Counted from the stretch's first letter, positions 1 through 10,062 are shown. The stretch is 64,000 nt of DNA from JBBDQZ01 sp040905705 (GCA_040905705.1 JBBDQZ010000051.1:1-64000); one strand, 5' to 3'. Notes: generated from the letters alone by a model not told the origin. Numbers and translations: made by a program.

Positions 1-52
1 AGGACGCCGCCCTTTCACGGCGGTAGCACGGGTTCGAATCCCGTACGCGGTA
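1..52 (+). tRNA. tRNA-Glu (UUC), 5' end outside the window
   Basis: The 3' part of a glutamate tRNA. The anticodon stem CCGCC/GGCGG (7-11 and 19-23) encloses the loop CTTTCAC with anticodon TTC at 14-16. A four-base variable region is followed by the T stem ACGGG/CCCGT around the loop TTCGAAT (28-44). The 3' acceptor strand is 45-51 and the discriminator base is A52. CCA is not encoded, so the tail must be added by a nucleotidyltransferase. The D arm and 5' acceptor strand lie before the window. Confidence 0.93.
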
Positions 53-154
53 CAGCTTATCAGCTCCGGTGGCATCAACAACATGGTGAAGTTATTGTTG
101 CAGGACTTCCTGTTACGCCGTTAACCAATCCCGGTTTATAAAGAGGAAGTGTTC

Positions 155-1066
155 TTACGATGTTTGTTTAAAACTTTCCGGCTTTCTGGCGATTCCGAGA
201 ATACCGGTCCCCCGTTTGTTATCATTCCTGTGGTCTGCCCACATCATCGCTACTCCGGGCAACAGGGTGAATGCATAATATAACGGCAACCAGATCATGG
301 TGATTATTCCAAAACGGGTAAACCATAACATGGGTACCTTGATGAGCACCACCCAGGCACGATGTCCCCATTTGCCATAGGAGTATTGTAATGAAACCGG
401 CTCCATACCCGATTTTTGCAGCTTTTCCATCAACTCCTTTTTAGAATAGCCTGCACGAGCATGCTCATCCACGAAAAACTCATCCTCTCCTGCATCTTCT
501 TCAGAGAAATGAGAGGGAGAATGCATAACCAAAAAGCCCCCGGGACGCAGTGCACCATGCACCCGTTTCATTACCTCGACATCCTCCGATATATGCTCGA
601 GGACATCCACACATACCACGAGGTCATAGTATTCGGCTGGAAGTTCATCCCCGGTCAGGTCGTGATTATCAAAATGGATTCGACCATCGGCCATCTCTTT
701 CCGGAAATAGCTTCGACAATCCTCCAGATAGTCTTCTTTTACGTCTATCGCATGGATTTCTGCATTCGGGAAGGCCTTCAACATAAAACGGTCATACTGG
801 CCAAATCCACTACCGGCATCAAGAATCTTCCACTTCTCTGACCGGGTAGTATCCCGGTCTCTCACTGTCGACTGCACCTGGGCCTTTCGGATCAACTCTG
901 GCCGGGAATACATGTTCCGATAAAGGATGCGCAGTGACGATCGTACATACCAGCTACGCAAAAAAAACAGATCCAGCGTTTTGAAAAAAACTGTTCTCAA
1001 AAATCTTGATCGCCGAATCCAACGTGCAAATTTGTCTTTGGTCGGGTCATATGCAATTTTGCTCAT
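155..1066 (-). CDS. class I SAM-dependent methyltransferase with hydrophobic C-terminus
   Basis: A 303-residue protein with a Rossmann-type methyltransferase core. Motif I is ILDAGSGFGQY (about residues 79-89), the acidic end of strand 2 is HAIDV, and motif IV is LVVCVDVLEHI. This is the Methyltransf_11/25 pattern, so it should transfer a methyl group from SAM to a small molecule or lipid-linked sugar; the substrate cannot be read from sequence. About 40 mostly hydrophobic residues near the C-terminus (roughly 240-280) look like membrane-associated helices. Its ATG overlaps the stop of the upstream glycosyltransferase gene in an ATGA junction, so the two are probably translationally coupled and act on the same product. 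Confidence 0.88.
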   Translation of the reverse strand: MSKIAYDPTKDKFARWIRRSRFLRTVFFKTLDLFFLRSWYVRSSLRILYRNMYSRPELIRKAQVQSTVRDRDTTRSEKWKILDAGSGFGQYDRFMLKAFPNAEIHAIDVKEDYLEDCRSYFRKEMADGRIHFDNHDLTGDELPAEYYDLVVCVDVLEHISEDVEVMKRVHGALRPGGFLVMHSPSHFSEEDAGEDEFFVDEHARAGYSKKELMEKLQKSGMEPVSLQYSYGKWGHRAWVVLIKVPMLWFTRFGIITMIWLPLYYAFTLLPGVAMMWADHRNDNKRGTGILGIARKPESFKQTS

Positions 1067-2118
1067 GGCTTCGACACTCCTCCCGCCACATGTTTTCCGG
1101 AGTTACCGGATGGTGGGTCCGATTGTTTGGAAACAGTGATTGAAGACTTATCATCAAACCCTTTAGTGGCACGAATATTCACCTTTTCACCCTGCCGACC
1201 CACACGGCTCTGGTTGAATATTTCACCTAAAAATCCTATCGAGAAAAGTTGTACACCCAGAAGCAGAAACAAGATACCGAACAGGAACAGTGGCCGTCCG
1301 GAGAGGTAAACTTCAAAAAACAGACGCATGATCGTCATATAGATAGTAATGCCGCCGCCGGCAATCAGAAACAGCGATCCGAGTCCACCGAAAAAATGCA
1401 TGGGACGCTTCATATAGTGCCCAAGAAACAGCAACGTAAGCAAATCGAGGAAACCCTTGATAAACCGGGAAAGGCCAAACTTGGATTCGCCGTATTTCCG
1501 GGGATGATGCTGTACAATTTTTTCACCAATACGATCAAAACCCTGTTGTTTAACCAAATATGGGATATAACGGTGGAGTTCACCGTAAAGAGTCAAATGT
1601 TCAACTACTTCGCTACGATAGACTTTTAATCCACAGTTAAAATCGTGCAATTTGATTCCGGTGGTCAGTGAAGTCACATAATTAAAAAATCTTGAAGGGA
1701 TGGTTTTACTTAAAGGGTCAAAGCGCACTTTTTTCCATCCACTCACCAGATCAAGTTTTTCCTTTTTGAGTATGCGGATCATCCTGGGAATTTCCGCGGG
1801 ATCATCCTGCAGGTCTGCGTCCATCGTGGCAATATAACGGCCTCTTGCCCTGCCAAAGCCCTGCTGTAAAGTAGCGCTCTTGCCGTAATTCCTGCGGAAA
1901 CGAATCCCCAAAATATTTGCGGATGTATTGACAAGTGCACATATTTTATCCCAGGAGCCATCAGTTGAACCGTCGTCAACCAGGATAATTTCATAAGACC
2001 AGGTTTTCGCCAGAGCACGGTTAATCTGATCTGTCAACTCCTTTAAGGACTCAACTTCATTAAACACGGGAACAATCACACTAATATCCGGTGTATTTCC
2101 GGTACTTTTTTTTGCCAA
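1063..2118 (-). CDS. family 2 glycosyltransferase, polyprenyl-phosphate sugar transferase type
   Basis: A 351-residue GT2 enzyme. The GT-A core starts with VIVPVFNE, followed by ILVDDGSTDGS and the metal-binding region TMDADLQDDPAEIP. A long hydrophobic tail with two predicted membrane helices (about 230-310) follows. This is the DPM1/GtrB/ArnC layout, in which a nucleotide sugar is transferred to a polyprenyl phosphate on the cytoplasmic face of the membrane. The actual sugar is unknown. The gene ends in an ATGA overlap with the methyltransferase gene and is divergent from the MerR gene, with a 57-bp shared upstream region. Confidence 0.9.
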   Translation of the reverse strand: MAKKSTGNTPDISVIVPVFNEVESLKELTDQINRALAKTWSYEIILVDDGSTDGSWDKICALVNTSANILGIRFRRNYGKSATLQQGFGRARGRYIATMDADLQDDPAEIPRMIRILKKEKLDLVSGWKKVRFDPLSKTIPSRFFNYVTSLTTGIKLHDFNCGLKVYRSEVVEHLTLYGELHRYIPYLVKQQGFDRIGEKIVQHHPRKYGESKFGLSRFIKGFLDLLTLLFLGHYMKRPMHFFGGLGSLFLIAGGGITIYMTIMRLFFEVYLSGRPLFLFGILFLLLGVQLFSIGFLGEIFNQSRVGRQGEKVNIRATKGFDDKSSITVSKQSDPPSGNSGKHVAGGVSKP

Positions 2119-2175
2119 AATTTATTGTTGTTAATTGGTATTATCAGGGTTATAGTAATGACAAATATCTGAAAA

Positions 2176-2511
2176 ATGAAAAAACTCTACTACACAATCG
2201 GAGAAGTATCCAAACTGACCAATGTGGAGCCTCATGTACTGAGGTACTGGGAATCGCTGTTCAGTGAATTGAGCCCCGCGAAAAACAGAGGTGGAAAACG
2301 AGTTTACAAGGATAACGATATTCAAGTTGTTTTTACATTGAAAGAATTGATTCAACAGCAAAAATACTCCACTGCCGGTGCACGAAAAGCCCTCAAAGAA
2401 CAGAAAAAAAGTGTGAAAGACAGGGAAGATTCCGGGCCTCTTCCCATGGAGTTGACACAAGATCTGAACCAAGTTCGGGTTTTTCTGTCAGATTTGCTGA
2501 AGAAGATCTGA
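2176..2511 (+). CDS. MerR-family transcriptional regulator
   Basis: A 111-residue protein made almost only of the MerR winged helix-turn-helix: YYTIGEVSKLTNV at the start, then VLRYWE and the wing around RGGKRVYKDNDI. A short coiled region follows, but there is no recognisable effector domain. Small MerR proteins of this kind bind DNA as dimers and respond to unknown signals. It is divergent from the glycosyltransferase gene and precedes an MBL hydrolase by 164 bp, so either could be a target; nothing in the sequence decides this. Confidence 0.88.
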   Translation: MKKLYYTIGEVSKLTNVEPHVLRYWESLFSELSPAKNRGGKRVYKDNDIQVVFTLKELIQQQKYSTAGARKALKEQKKSVKDREDSGPLPMELTQDLNQVRVFLSDLLKKI

Positions 2512-2675
2512 TACGATTCATTATACTCGACATTCTCTGAAACGCCGAAACACCCATACACACTGCTGCAGGCATCTCTGCAATGAACCTTAAAACGTCA
2601 CAAATTCCGACCCACATTGATTTACCATATAACCACCCAATACAAACCATTAAATCCATTCTGTTATTTGACTGA

Positions 2676-3554
2676 ATGATGACGCTCAGTTCAGCTACTT
2701 TCGGAGTTTTTAATCTTTACACGATCGAAACCGGATGCTTCCGGCTCGATGGGGGAGCCATGTTCGGAGTAGTCCCAAAGACGCTTTGGTCACGCCATTT
2801 TGCGTGCGATGAGAAAAACCGGATCCCCTTGACCGCCCGTTGTCTGCTAATTCAATCCAAAGCCACTGGAAGAAACTATCTGGTCGATACCGGTACGGGA
2901 CACAAATTCGACAAAAAATTCAAAGATATTTATGATCTGGACTTTTCAAATTATTCACTTGATAAATCTCTTGGTTACCATGGGTTGACTGCTTCCGACG
3001 TGACCGATGTCATATTTACGCATCTTCACTTCGACCATTGCGGGGGAGCTGTATGCCTGGATCAGGATCGCCAGCCTGCACTTACATTTCCCAATGCCCG
3101 GCACTGGGTACATACGGCGCACCTAAATCATGTCCAACGGGCCAACATCCGTGAAAAAGCCAGTTTTCTGTCTGAAAATATCAATCCCATTGTTTCCTCC
3201 GGGCTACTCAAGGAAGTTGATGATGATCACACTTATGAGCCGGGGCTCAACATTGAAATCGTAAACGGGCACACGACAGGTCAACAATTGCCATGTATTT
3301 CTGATGGTGAACACAAGCTATTGTTTGCTGCCGATCTGTTGCCAACAACTGCTCATCTTCCGTTGCCCTGGGTAATGGGATTTGACATTCGACCTTTAGA
3401 TACCTTCGAGGAAAAAAAGCGGGTCTTATCCCGCTGTATAAAAGAGCATATTTTGCTTTATCTTGAACATGATCCGTTCCATGAGCTGATCCAAACAGGG
3501 GGCAACCCCATTAAGCCTTCTATAGTTTGGTCGGGTACCTTGAATGATCTGTAA
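2676..3554 (+). CDS. MBL-fold metallo-hydrolase
   Basis: A 292-residue metallo-beta-lactamase-fold protein. The metal site is THLHFDHCGG (HxHxDH, about residues 113-118). Further ligands are likely the His in VNGHTTGQ and the Asp in LLFAADLLP. The segment DGGAMFGVVPKTLW near the N-terminus is typical of a family of predicted lactonase-like or general hydrolases with two metal ions. The substrate is not predictable. There is no signal peptide, so it is cytoplasmic. Translation may start at 2676 or at the next ATG at 2679. Confidence 0.88.
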   Translation: MMTLSSATFGVFNLYTIETGCFRLDGGAMFGVVPKTLWSRHFACDEKNRIPLTARCLLIQSKATGRNYLVDTGTGHKFDKKFKDIYDLDFSNYSLDKSLGYHGLTASDVTDVIFTHLHFDHCGGAVCLDQDRQPALTFPNARHWVHTAHLNHVQRANIREKASFLSENINPIVSSGLLKEVDDDHTYEPGLNIEIVNGHTTGQQLPCISDGEHKLLFAADLLPTTAHLPLPWVMGFDIRPLDTFEEKKRVLSRCIKEHILLYLEHDPFHELIQTGGNPIKPSIVWSGTLNDL

Positions 3555-3826
3555 ATTACAGAAGACAGTCTGGCCTGTGATCTGTTGCCATTGTTATTCC
3601 GGATGCCCTGCACTCCAAAAGGATTTGTTGTCCGGGTTGATATACTATCATGATCGATTCATCGTAACCTATGAGTAGTCTATTCCACCCGTATCAACCC
3701 GTAACCCCTATTCCAGGTCCTTATTGATACGATATTAATCATTGAATTTGAACAATCCATCTACACAAATCAACCATCTAACAAAGTCGATGTAATGCTA
3801 TTCAGCATCTGCTAACAGCATTAAAC

Positions 3827-6800
3827 ATGTCATCACATCCGAACATCCAATATATTGAGCAACTGTGTCATGCAAGTTATGATGCTCTAAAACGGCTATA
3901 CCGACAAAGTGTTATCCTTGGAAGTCTTACGGTACTTTTCAGTCTGATACTTCTTTTTGTGCTGTTTGAGCAATGGTTGTATATCCATCCGGAGTTCAAG
4001 ATCGGATTCTGGGTAGTGGCCATCGGTGCAGCCGTCTACACAGGGCAAAGGATACGGCGCATATTTTCACTTCCTGACTTTGTATCCTTTTATCGATCTG
4101 TCGCTGATCATATCGACAGCCCCGGAGTACGTCATCTGCTGGATCTGGTTCACAGCCGGAATGAATTAATGCGAAGGCCAACTGATCTAACAGCACAGCA
4201 AAGGTCGTCCTCCGAAAAAGCAACCGGGGAGATGTCGTTACACAAAAGGAATCGTGATGAAAAGGAAAGGCTTTCAACCGGTTTGCTGGATGCGGCAATC
4301 CTCCAAAATCTGGAGCGGATTTCAGGTGATGATCTCAAAGCAAAACTATTCTGGTACCGGAATCAGCATCCGATATATCGGATCAGAAATCAAACTCTTT
4401 TAGCATTTGCCATTACGGTATTGTTTTGCATTGCAGGTATGTATACCCTGAACGATGCCTTTTATCGAAGTGGCACTTTCTGGATCACTTATCAGCGACC
4501 TGTTCCCTTTGAATTCACCGTTACCCCTGGTGATACCACTATCGAGCAGGGATCCGCATTTCAGGTATCGGTGCATTTCAGAGGAAATTCACCAGAACGT
4601 GTCCGCCTGGCGCTTCGTTCAGCTCGTGAAAGCCAGCCACGTGTACAGGGAATGAGCCAACTGGACAACGGACATTACAAATCAAGAGAAACCGAGCTTT
4701 TCAATGATGCCGAATATTACATCGAAATGGATGGATTCAGGAGTGAACTGCAACACGTACGAGTCGAGTTGTTACCGAGACTTCAGGACTTTTCATTGAC
4801 CGTCCGTCCCCCCGGATATACAGGCATAGAGAGCCAGGAGTATATTTACCCGTTCAACCGAATCAACACCCCTGCCGGATCAATTGTTGAAATACGTGCA
4901 CGAATGAACAAACCGCTTGAAGAAATTCAGCTAATCGGTGAGGAAAGCGGTGACACACTGGAGCTTTTACCCGATTCGGTATTAACAGAACAACTCACTG
5001 CTGTGGCCGATAATCATTATCATTTTAAAATGAGAGATCGCTACAATCTGGTTAACAGCAATCCTTTTCGATTCCGGCTGTCCGTAACGGAGGATCATGC
5101 ACCATTTATCGGGATTTTAAGTCCGGAAGCACAGATTCACGATTTTATCACCGAAATAGTGCCCCTTCTTTACGAATATGAAGATGATTACGGATTTACA
5201 TCAGCAACATTATTTTACCGATTACACAAAGCCTTCGTCAATGACCCGGTTGAAGGAGAAGTCGCTCTTCCGGTTCCTTCCCGGACACGTGGACTCGCCG
5301 ATTATAACTGGGATGTAAGCGAAATGGATCTGAGTGCACGAGACCGGCTCGAATACTGGATTGAGGTCACCGACAATAACGAGGTCAACGGCTATCAAAC
5401 CTCACGCTCACCCGTACATACCATTGAAATTCCTTCGCTTGCATCCCGCTTTTTTGAACAGGAAGAACAAGAGGAAAACATTGAAAACCGGTTTTCACAA
5501 ATGAATGAATCTTATCGTCGGATGCAGGATGGCCTTGAACGGTTGCGGGAAGGGATTCAGACCCGGCCGGAGGACGATTGGGAACGATCTCAGCTTCTGG
5601 ATGAAATTCAGCATCAACGACAAGAGATAGAGGAACAATTAGAAGAGCTCAAAAGGGATTTTGATGAACTGACAAGAGACATGGATAACAAAAACCTCAT
5701 GTCGGATGAAACACTTGAACGCTATAAAGAACTGCAACAGTTGATCGAAGAGATCGACGATCCCGAAATTATGCAACTGCTCAAAGAAATGCAGGAGCAA
5801 ATGGGACGATTCAATCAACAACAGCTCCGTGAACAGCTTGAGCAGATTGAATTTAATGAAGATCGCTATCGGGAGAGACTGGAACGAACGGCAGAGCTTT
5901 TCAAGTCGCTACGTCTGGATGCCGATCTTGATATGATGTCACAACTTCTAAAAGACCTTTCAGAATGGGAAGACCAACTTTCGCAACAGGATACCTACGG
6001 AAACGAAGAAATTCAACAGCAGGAACAAGTTCGTGAACAAATACAGGATCTGACTGAAAAACTCCAACAACTTCCTGAAAGAAGTCCACAACGTCGCAAG
6101 GATCAGATCCGGCAGATGAGTGACGATATGAGCCAGATAACGGAAGAGATGGAACAACGTCTTCAAGAAAATATTGACCAGATGCAAAACGATAGGTCGA
6201 ATCTTGATGAAGTTCGTCGACAGCAACAGGATATGAGTCAGGATATGGGCGAAATGTCTCAGCAGCTCTCCGATATGCAACAACAAATGCAGCAGCAGAC
6301 CATCTCAATCAATATACAAGCATTACGCTATATCCTTAATACATTAATACTTTTATCGGATGAACAGGAAGATGTAACCAGGCGTACCACGGAACTGACA
6401 GCCAACAGTCCGGGTTTTATTGAACAGGCTCGTCGCCAGCGAAATATTAACAGTCAGTTCGGAATGATTACCGACTCCCTCTATCAGGTCTCCACTGAAA
6501 TTTCGCAATTTTCCAATCGGATAAACAATCGAAAGAATGAAATTCAACGGAATATGAACCGGGCCGTCAATTATCTGATTGAACGTAACCGCTCTAACGC
6601 ATCCACAGAAGAACGCACTGCTCTCGGAGGGCTCAATGAAATTGGCACGATGGTTGCTGATCTGCTTGATCAACTGACCCGGATGGACAACAACAGCAGT
6701 GCTCAGATGAGCATTCAGAATATGATGGAGCAGATGCAGAACATGTCTCAGGATCAACAGGAGCTGAACCAGCAAATACAGGATTTCATCAACGACTTGC

Positions 6801-7261
6801 AAGGTGAGCGGCTTTCCCAGGACCATATGGACCGGCTGGAACAGATGGCCCGGCAGCAAAACCGGATCCGTGAGCAGATGAGAGAACTTCAACACCAAAG
6901 CGGACGCGATGGAGACCGCCTGATGAGTGAATTGGAACGTCTTTCTGAAGAAATGGAAGACGCAATCAATGACCTGCGAGGTGGATCAACAGACGAATTG
7001 ATGGTTGAACGACAACAGAACATTCTATCCCGGTTGCTTGAGGCCGAAGAATCTGTCCACAGGAGAGATGAAGACGAAGAACAGCGGCTGGGTGAGACAG
7101 CTGAAGATTATGAACCAAGCCAGGCGGCTGAAATGACTATGGAAGAGTTACGCCGGGAAATCCGATCAGCCGTAGAGGAAACCCATTATACGAGATTCCG
7201 TGAAGAGTACAGGCTGTTAATTGAACGGTATTTCCAATTAATGGAGGAGCGTCTGGATTGA
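3827..7261 (+). CDS. DUF4175 family membrane protein with long coiled coil
   Basis: A 1144-residue protein matching the layout of DUF4175 proteins of Bacteroidota-like bacteria. Two membrane helices lie near the N-terminus (about 29-50 and 59-76) and a third at about 188-207. A beta-rich extracytoplasmic region extends to about residue 540. The second half (about 540-1140) is almost continuous coiled coil rich in Gln, Glu, Met and Arg. Its biochemical role is unknown; related genes often occur near MoxR/DUF58/Bat (VWA) aerotolerance-type genes. A VWA protein of that kind lies immediately downstream on the opposite strand. Confidence 0.85.
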   Translation: MSSHPNIQYIEQLCHASYDALKRLYRQSVILGSLTVLFSLILLFVLFEQWLYIHPEFKIGFWVVAIGAAVYTGQRIRRIFSLPDFVSFYRSVADHIDSPGVRHLLDLVHSRNELMRRPTDLTAQQRSSSEKATGEMSLHKRNRDEKERLSTGLLDAAILQNLERISGDDLKAKLFWYRNQHPIYRIRNQTLLAFAITVLFCIAGMYTLNDAFYRSGTFWITYQRPVPFEFTVTPGDTTIEQGSAFQVSVHFRGNSPERVRLALRSARESQPRVQGMSQLDNGHYKSRETELFNDAEYYIEMDGFRSELQHVRVELLPRLQDFSLTVRPPGYTGIESQEYIYPFNRINTPAGSIVEIRARMNKPLEEIQLIGEESGDTLELLPDSVLTEQLTAVADNHYHFKMRDRYNLVNSNPFRFRLSVTEDHAPFIGILSPEAQIHDFITEIVPLLYEYEDDYGFTSATLFYRLHKAFVNDPVEGEVALPVPSRTRGLADYNWDVSEMDLSARDRLEYWIEVTDNNEVNGYQTSRSPVHTIEIPSLASRFFEQEEQEENIENRFSQMNESYRRMQDGLERLREGIQTRPEDDWERSQLLDEIQHQRQEIEEQLEELKRDFDELTRDMDNKNLMSDETLERYKELQQLIEEIDDPEIMQLLKEMQEQMGRFNQQQLREQLEQIEFNEDRYRERLERTAELFKSLRLDADLDMMSQLLKDLSEWEDQLSQQDTYGNEEIQQQEQVREQIQDLTEKLQQLPERSPQRRKDQIRQMSDDMSQITEEMEQRLQENIDQMQNDRSNLDEVRRQQQDMSQDMGEMSQQLSDMQQQMQQQTISINIQALRYILNTLILLSDEQEDVTRRTTELTANSPGFIEQARRQRNINSQFGMITDSLYQVSTEISQFSNRINNRKNEIQRNMNRAVNYLIERNRSNASTEERTALGGLNEIGTMVADLLDQLTRMDNNSSAQMSIQNMMEQMQNMSQDQQELNQQIQDFINDLQGERLSQDHMDRLEQMARQQNRIREQMRELQHQSGRDGDRLMSELERLSEEMEDAINDLRGGSTDELMVERQQNILSRLLEAEESVHRRDEDEEQRLGETAEDYEPSQAAEMTMEELRREIRSAVEETHYTRFREEYRLLIERYFQLMEERLD

Positions 7262-7410
7262 TAATCGGGCTTTTCCCAATTCCGAAAACATCATCAATGT
7301 CCATTTAAATCATTTTGAAACGGAATCTCCCGTAAACTACGTAACCGGCAAGACTGATTATGGGATGAAATACATAAGGAAACCGTTCCGGTCAAGAGCT
7401 AAATATTTTA

Positions 7411-8460
7411 TCATATCAGCCTCTGTTCTTTTTTCTTTGCGGGAACAGGTATTTTATAACCGGGGATCAACATCATGGAAACAAAACAGAACAAGCTTAA
7501 TATTGCCGGAAAATAAAAACGGTTCTGGTAGCGGGTAATCTCTTCGACAGCAAAGGTGCTTCTTTCCAATTGTTCCAGTTGACGGACGAACCCCTCAATA
7601 GTGTGAGCGGTTCGTGATATTTGGTAGTATTGACCACCGGACATAGCGGCAATTTCCCGGAGTGATTCAGGGATAAGTCGTGTGGTCACTATGCGACCTT
7701 CCCTATTTCTGTGAAAGTCTACAAACGCACCAGTATCGGGATGGGTAGTCCTGATACGGCCTCCCTCTTCGGTGCCAATTCCCACACTGAAAATATATAC
7801 TCCCATATTGATCAATTCCCGAAGCGATTCACCAAATCGATCAAAATGGTCCTCGCCATCTGAAAATATCAGAAGTACACGACTTGCATCGGCCCCATCC
7901 CGGCGTGATGAATCAAATGCCTTCATGGCTTCCATAAACATGGGTTGGAAATCAGTGGAAGTCGAAGGCATAAGATCCGGTTCGGCAATATCCAGGAACA
8001 TCCGAAACGCCGAATAATCGTTTGTAAGAGGACAATGCAGCATCGCACGTCCGGAAAATACAATCAATCCTATACGATCATTATGAAGGCGATCCAGCAT
8101 ACGGCTGATTTCGAAGCGTGCTTTTTCCAGACGGTTGGGACGTACGTCCTCGGCCTTCATGCTCAGCGAGAGATCCAGTGCCACGATCAGATCCAGTTGT
8201 TCCCGCTGTACCTCCCGCACTTCTGTTCCTATCTTTGGCCCGGCCAGAGCAACGATCAGAAAAAAGAAACCGCCATAAAAAAATCCTTCTTTAAATTTTA
8301 TACCGGTCTCCCAGCGTTGTGTTTGAAGCTGAACAAACAACGGGCCCGAGAAATACCGCTCCCGCATTTTGCGGGTTCTATATGCAGCATACCAAGTCAG
8401 CCCATATATGACCGGCATCAATAACAATAGCCAAAAAAAACCAGGTGAGTCCCAAATCAT
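7411..8460 (-). CDS. VWA-domain membrane protein (BatA/BatB-like)
   Basis: A 349-residue protein with two N-terminal membrane helices (about 7-27 and 58-77), a von Willebrand factor A domain and one C-terminal helix (about 315-335). The metal-dependent adhesion site is intact: DLSLS (DxSxS), the Thr in CPLTNDYS, and SDGEDH. This order fits the Bat proteins of Bacteroidota-type bacteria, thought to work with MoxR ATPases in envelope stress tolerance. Here no moxR or DUF58 gene is adjacent. The gene begins in an ATGA overlap with the glycerate kinase gene, so they share one transcript. Confidence 0.85.
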   Translation of the reverse strand: MIWDSPGFFWLLLLMPVIYGLTWYAAYRTRKMRERYFSGPLFVQLQTQRWETGIKFKEGFFYGGFFFLIVALAGPKIGTEVREVQREQLDLIVALDLSLSMKAEDVRPNRLEKARFEISRMLDRLHNDRIGLIVFSGRAMLHCPLTNDYSAFRMFLDIAEPDLMPSTSTDFQPMFMEAMKAFDSSRRDGADASRVLLIFSDGEDHFDRFGESLRELINMGVYIFSVGIGTEEGGRIRTTHPDTGAFVDFHRNREGRIVTTRLIPESLREIAAMSGGQYYQISRTAHTIEGFVRQLEQLERSTFAVEEITRYQNRFYFPAILSLFCFVSMMLIPGYKIPVPAKKKEQRLI

Positions 8461-9899
8461 GGCTCTATCAACATAATTTGTATATCCATCAGATTATTAC
8501 CTGTAACGCCTGTAACAAGCAGACCGTCTGTATATTTGAAGAAATGCCAGGAATCATTGTTTTCGAGATAGGACTCGGGAACGTAACCGGCGTTCCGGGC
8601 ATCAATAGCGGATTGTCCGTTGCAAATGGCACCGGCAGCATTTGTTTCACCGTCACGACCGTCCGTACCGCCGCTTAGAAGAGTGATATAATGCCTGCCT
8701 TCCAGCGACAATACAGCACTTAGGGCTAATTCCTGATTTCTTCCCCCCTTTCCTTTACCCTTCACCGTCACGGTTGTTTCACCATACCAGATCAGCGCAG
8801 CAGGTTTAGAAACCGGAAAGTCCTTGACCAACACATTCACACCCTCCTCAACTATTTGTTGAGCCACTTTTCGTGCTTCACCGGTTAAAAAGCGCTCGGT
8901 TACGTGGGCATGATACCCCAGGGATATAGCGCCGTATTTGATTGCTTCAGCCACTTTTTCAGCACTTGCCAGTATATTGACATAGGTTTTAAAGCCTGGC
9001 ATATCGCCCGGGGTCTTGTCTTGCAGATTTACTTTATTCTTTTTTTCAGCATTTACATCATTGTGAACGGAAGAGGCTACGCTTGTTGAGAACTGTTTAA
9101 TTGACGATTCTCCGCTGGATGCATCTCTTTGTTCTGATTCAAGAAATTTTATTATCGACGGAGGAATTTTCTCGTCCATCTTATGCTTGTAAAGCAGTTC
9201 CAGGGCCTCTCCCGGAGAAACGGGATCGTCAACAAGCGGCCCGCTGCCAATCACAGCCGGGTCATTACCCGGAACATCCGAAATAGCCAGCATCTCAACA
9301 ATAGCCCGACCGAAAACTTTTCTCAATTTTCCACCCTTGACTTGTGAGAGGCTTTTGCGAATTCTGTTGATGTCATGTATATCAGCACCACAAACAAGTA
9401 AATGCCTTTGTAAAGCACGGACATCTTCCATGTCCAACTTATTATGAGGCATAAAAAGCAGTGACGATGTTCCACCACTTAACAAATATATCACAAGATC
9501 CCCCTCATGGACATTCGATGCCACGTCAAGTAACTCGTAAGTAGCGGTAAGACTGTTCAGGTCCGGAACAGGATGTGCTGCTTCAAACTGTTGAATACGC
9601 CGGGTTGCCGTTTTCAAGCCATATGGACAGATCACAATTCCATCATAAATAATAGTACCGAGAATTTGTTCGAGTTCCAGCGCCATACGACCCGCTGCTT
9701 TTCCGGAGCCAAATACCCACACTCTCCGGTCATCTGTCAGAGTGTAAGAACGATCACAAATGGTCAGGACGTTATCCTCCGATGTGACCGCCGACCGGAT
9801 AATCTTTTCAGGGGCTACAGCAGCCAGACCATGAAGAAATAGCCGCTTAACCTCTTCGCGCTGATTTCGATATTTCTCGACCTCTATTTCAGTCGCCAT
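8457..9899 (-). CDS. glycerate 2-kinase, DUF4147/MOFRL type
   Basis: A 480-residue protein of the class-II glycerate kinase family, which phosphorylates D-glycerate to 2-phosphoglycerate with ATP in the cytoplasm. The N-terminal DUF4147 domain contains VWVFGSGKAAGRMA and LLSGGTSSL. The C-terminal MOFRL domain contains GKGGRNQELAL and LSGGTDGRDG, both characteristic. The length is slightly above the usual 420-450 because of a polar stretch at about residues 255-290. It is the first gene of a two-gene unit with the VWA gene and is divergent from cysS across about 240 bp. Confidence 0.92.
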   Translation of the reverse strand: MATEIEVEKYRNQREEVKRLFLHGLAAVAPEKIIRSAVTSEDNVLTICDRSYTLTDDRRVWVFGSGKAAGRMALELEQILGTIIYDGIVICPYGLKTATRRIQQFEAAHPVPDLNSLTATYELLDVASNVHEGDLVIYLLSGGTSSLLFMPHNKLDMEDVRALQRHLLVCGADIHDINRIRKSLSQVKGGKLRKVFGRAIVEMLAISDVPGNDPAVIGSGPLVDDPVSPGEALELLYKHKMDEKIPPSIIKFLESEQRDASSGESSIKQFSTSVASSVHNDVNAEKKNKVNLQDKTPGDMPGFKTYVNILASAEKVAEAIKYGAISLGYHAHVTERFLTGEARKVAQQIVEEGVNVLVKDFPVSKPAALIWYGETTVTVKGKGKGGRNQELALSAVLSLEGRHYITLLSGGTDGRDGETNAAGAICNGQSAIDARNAGYVPESYLENNDSWHFFKYTDGLLVTGVTGNNLMDIQIMLIEP

Positions 9900-10054
9900 G
9901 TAATTTTCAGAAAAATGAGTATACGTTAAGAACGTCCAGGGTCAGTACCCGGTAATTATTACAAACACGTAAAGGGAAAATAAGAAATCCGGGATAATCC
10001 GCTTAATAATCCAGCTATTTTAAATATACATTTATCCTTTCCCTACGGCTTTTG

Positions 10055-10062
10055 TATCTTTG
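10055..10062 (+). promoter_or_regulatory. TAnnTTTG promoter-like box upstream of cysS
   Basis: TATCTTTG fits the -7 consensus TAnnTTTG of Bacteroidota-type housekeeping promoters and lies 79 bases before the cysS ATG. No convincing -33 TTTG element is seen at the usual spacing. Confidence 0.35.

Noticed and set aside
416..841. A 141-codon plus-strand frame opposite the methyltransferase
   Set aside because: It has no domain or ribosome site and is the antisense shadow of a well-supported gene.
5639..6898. Several long minus-strand frames opposite the DUF4175 coiled coil
   Set aside because: They mirror the Gln/Glu-rich heptads of the real gene and show only Leu/Phe/His-rich shadow composition.
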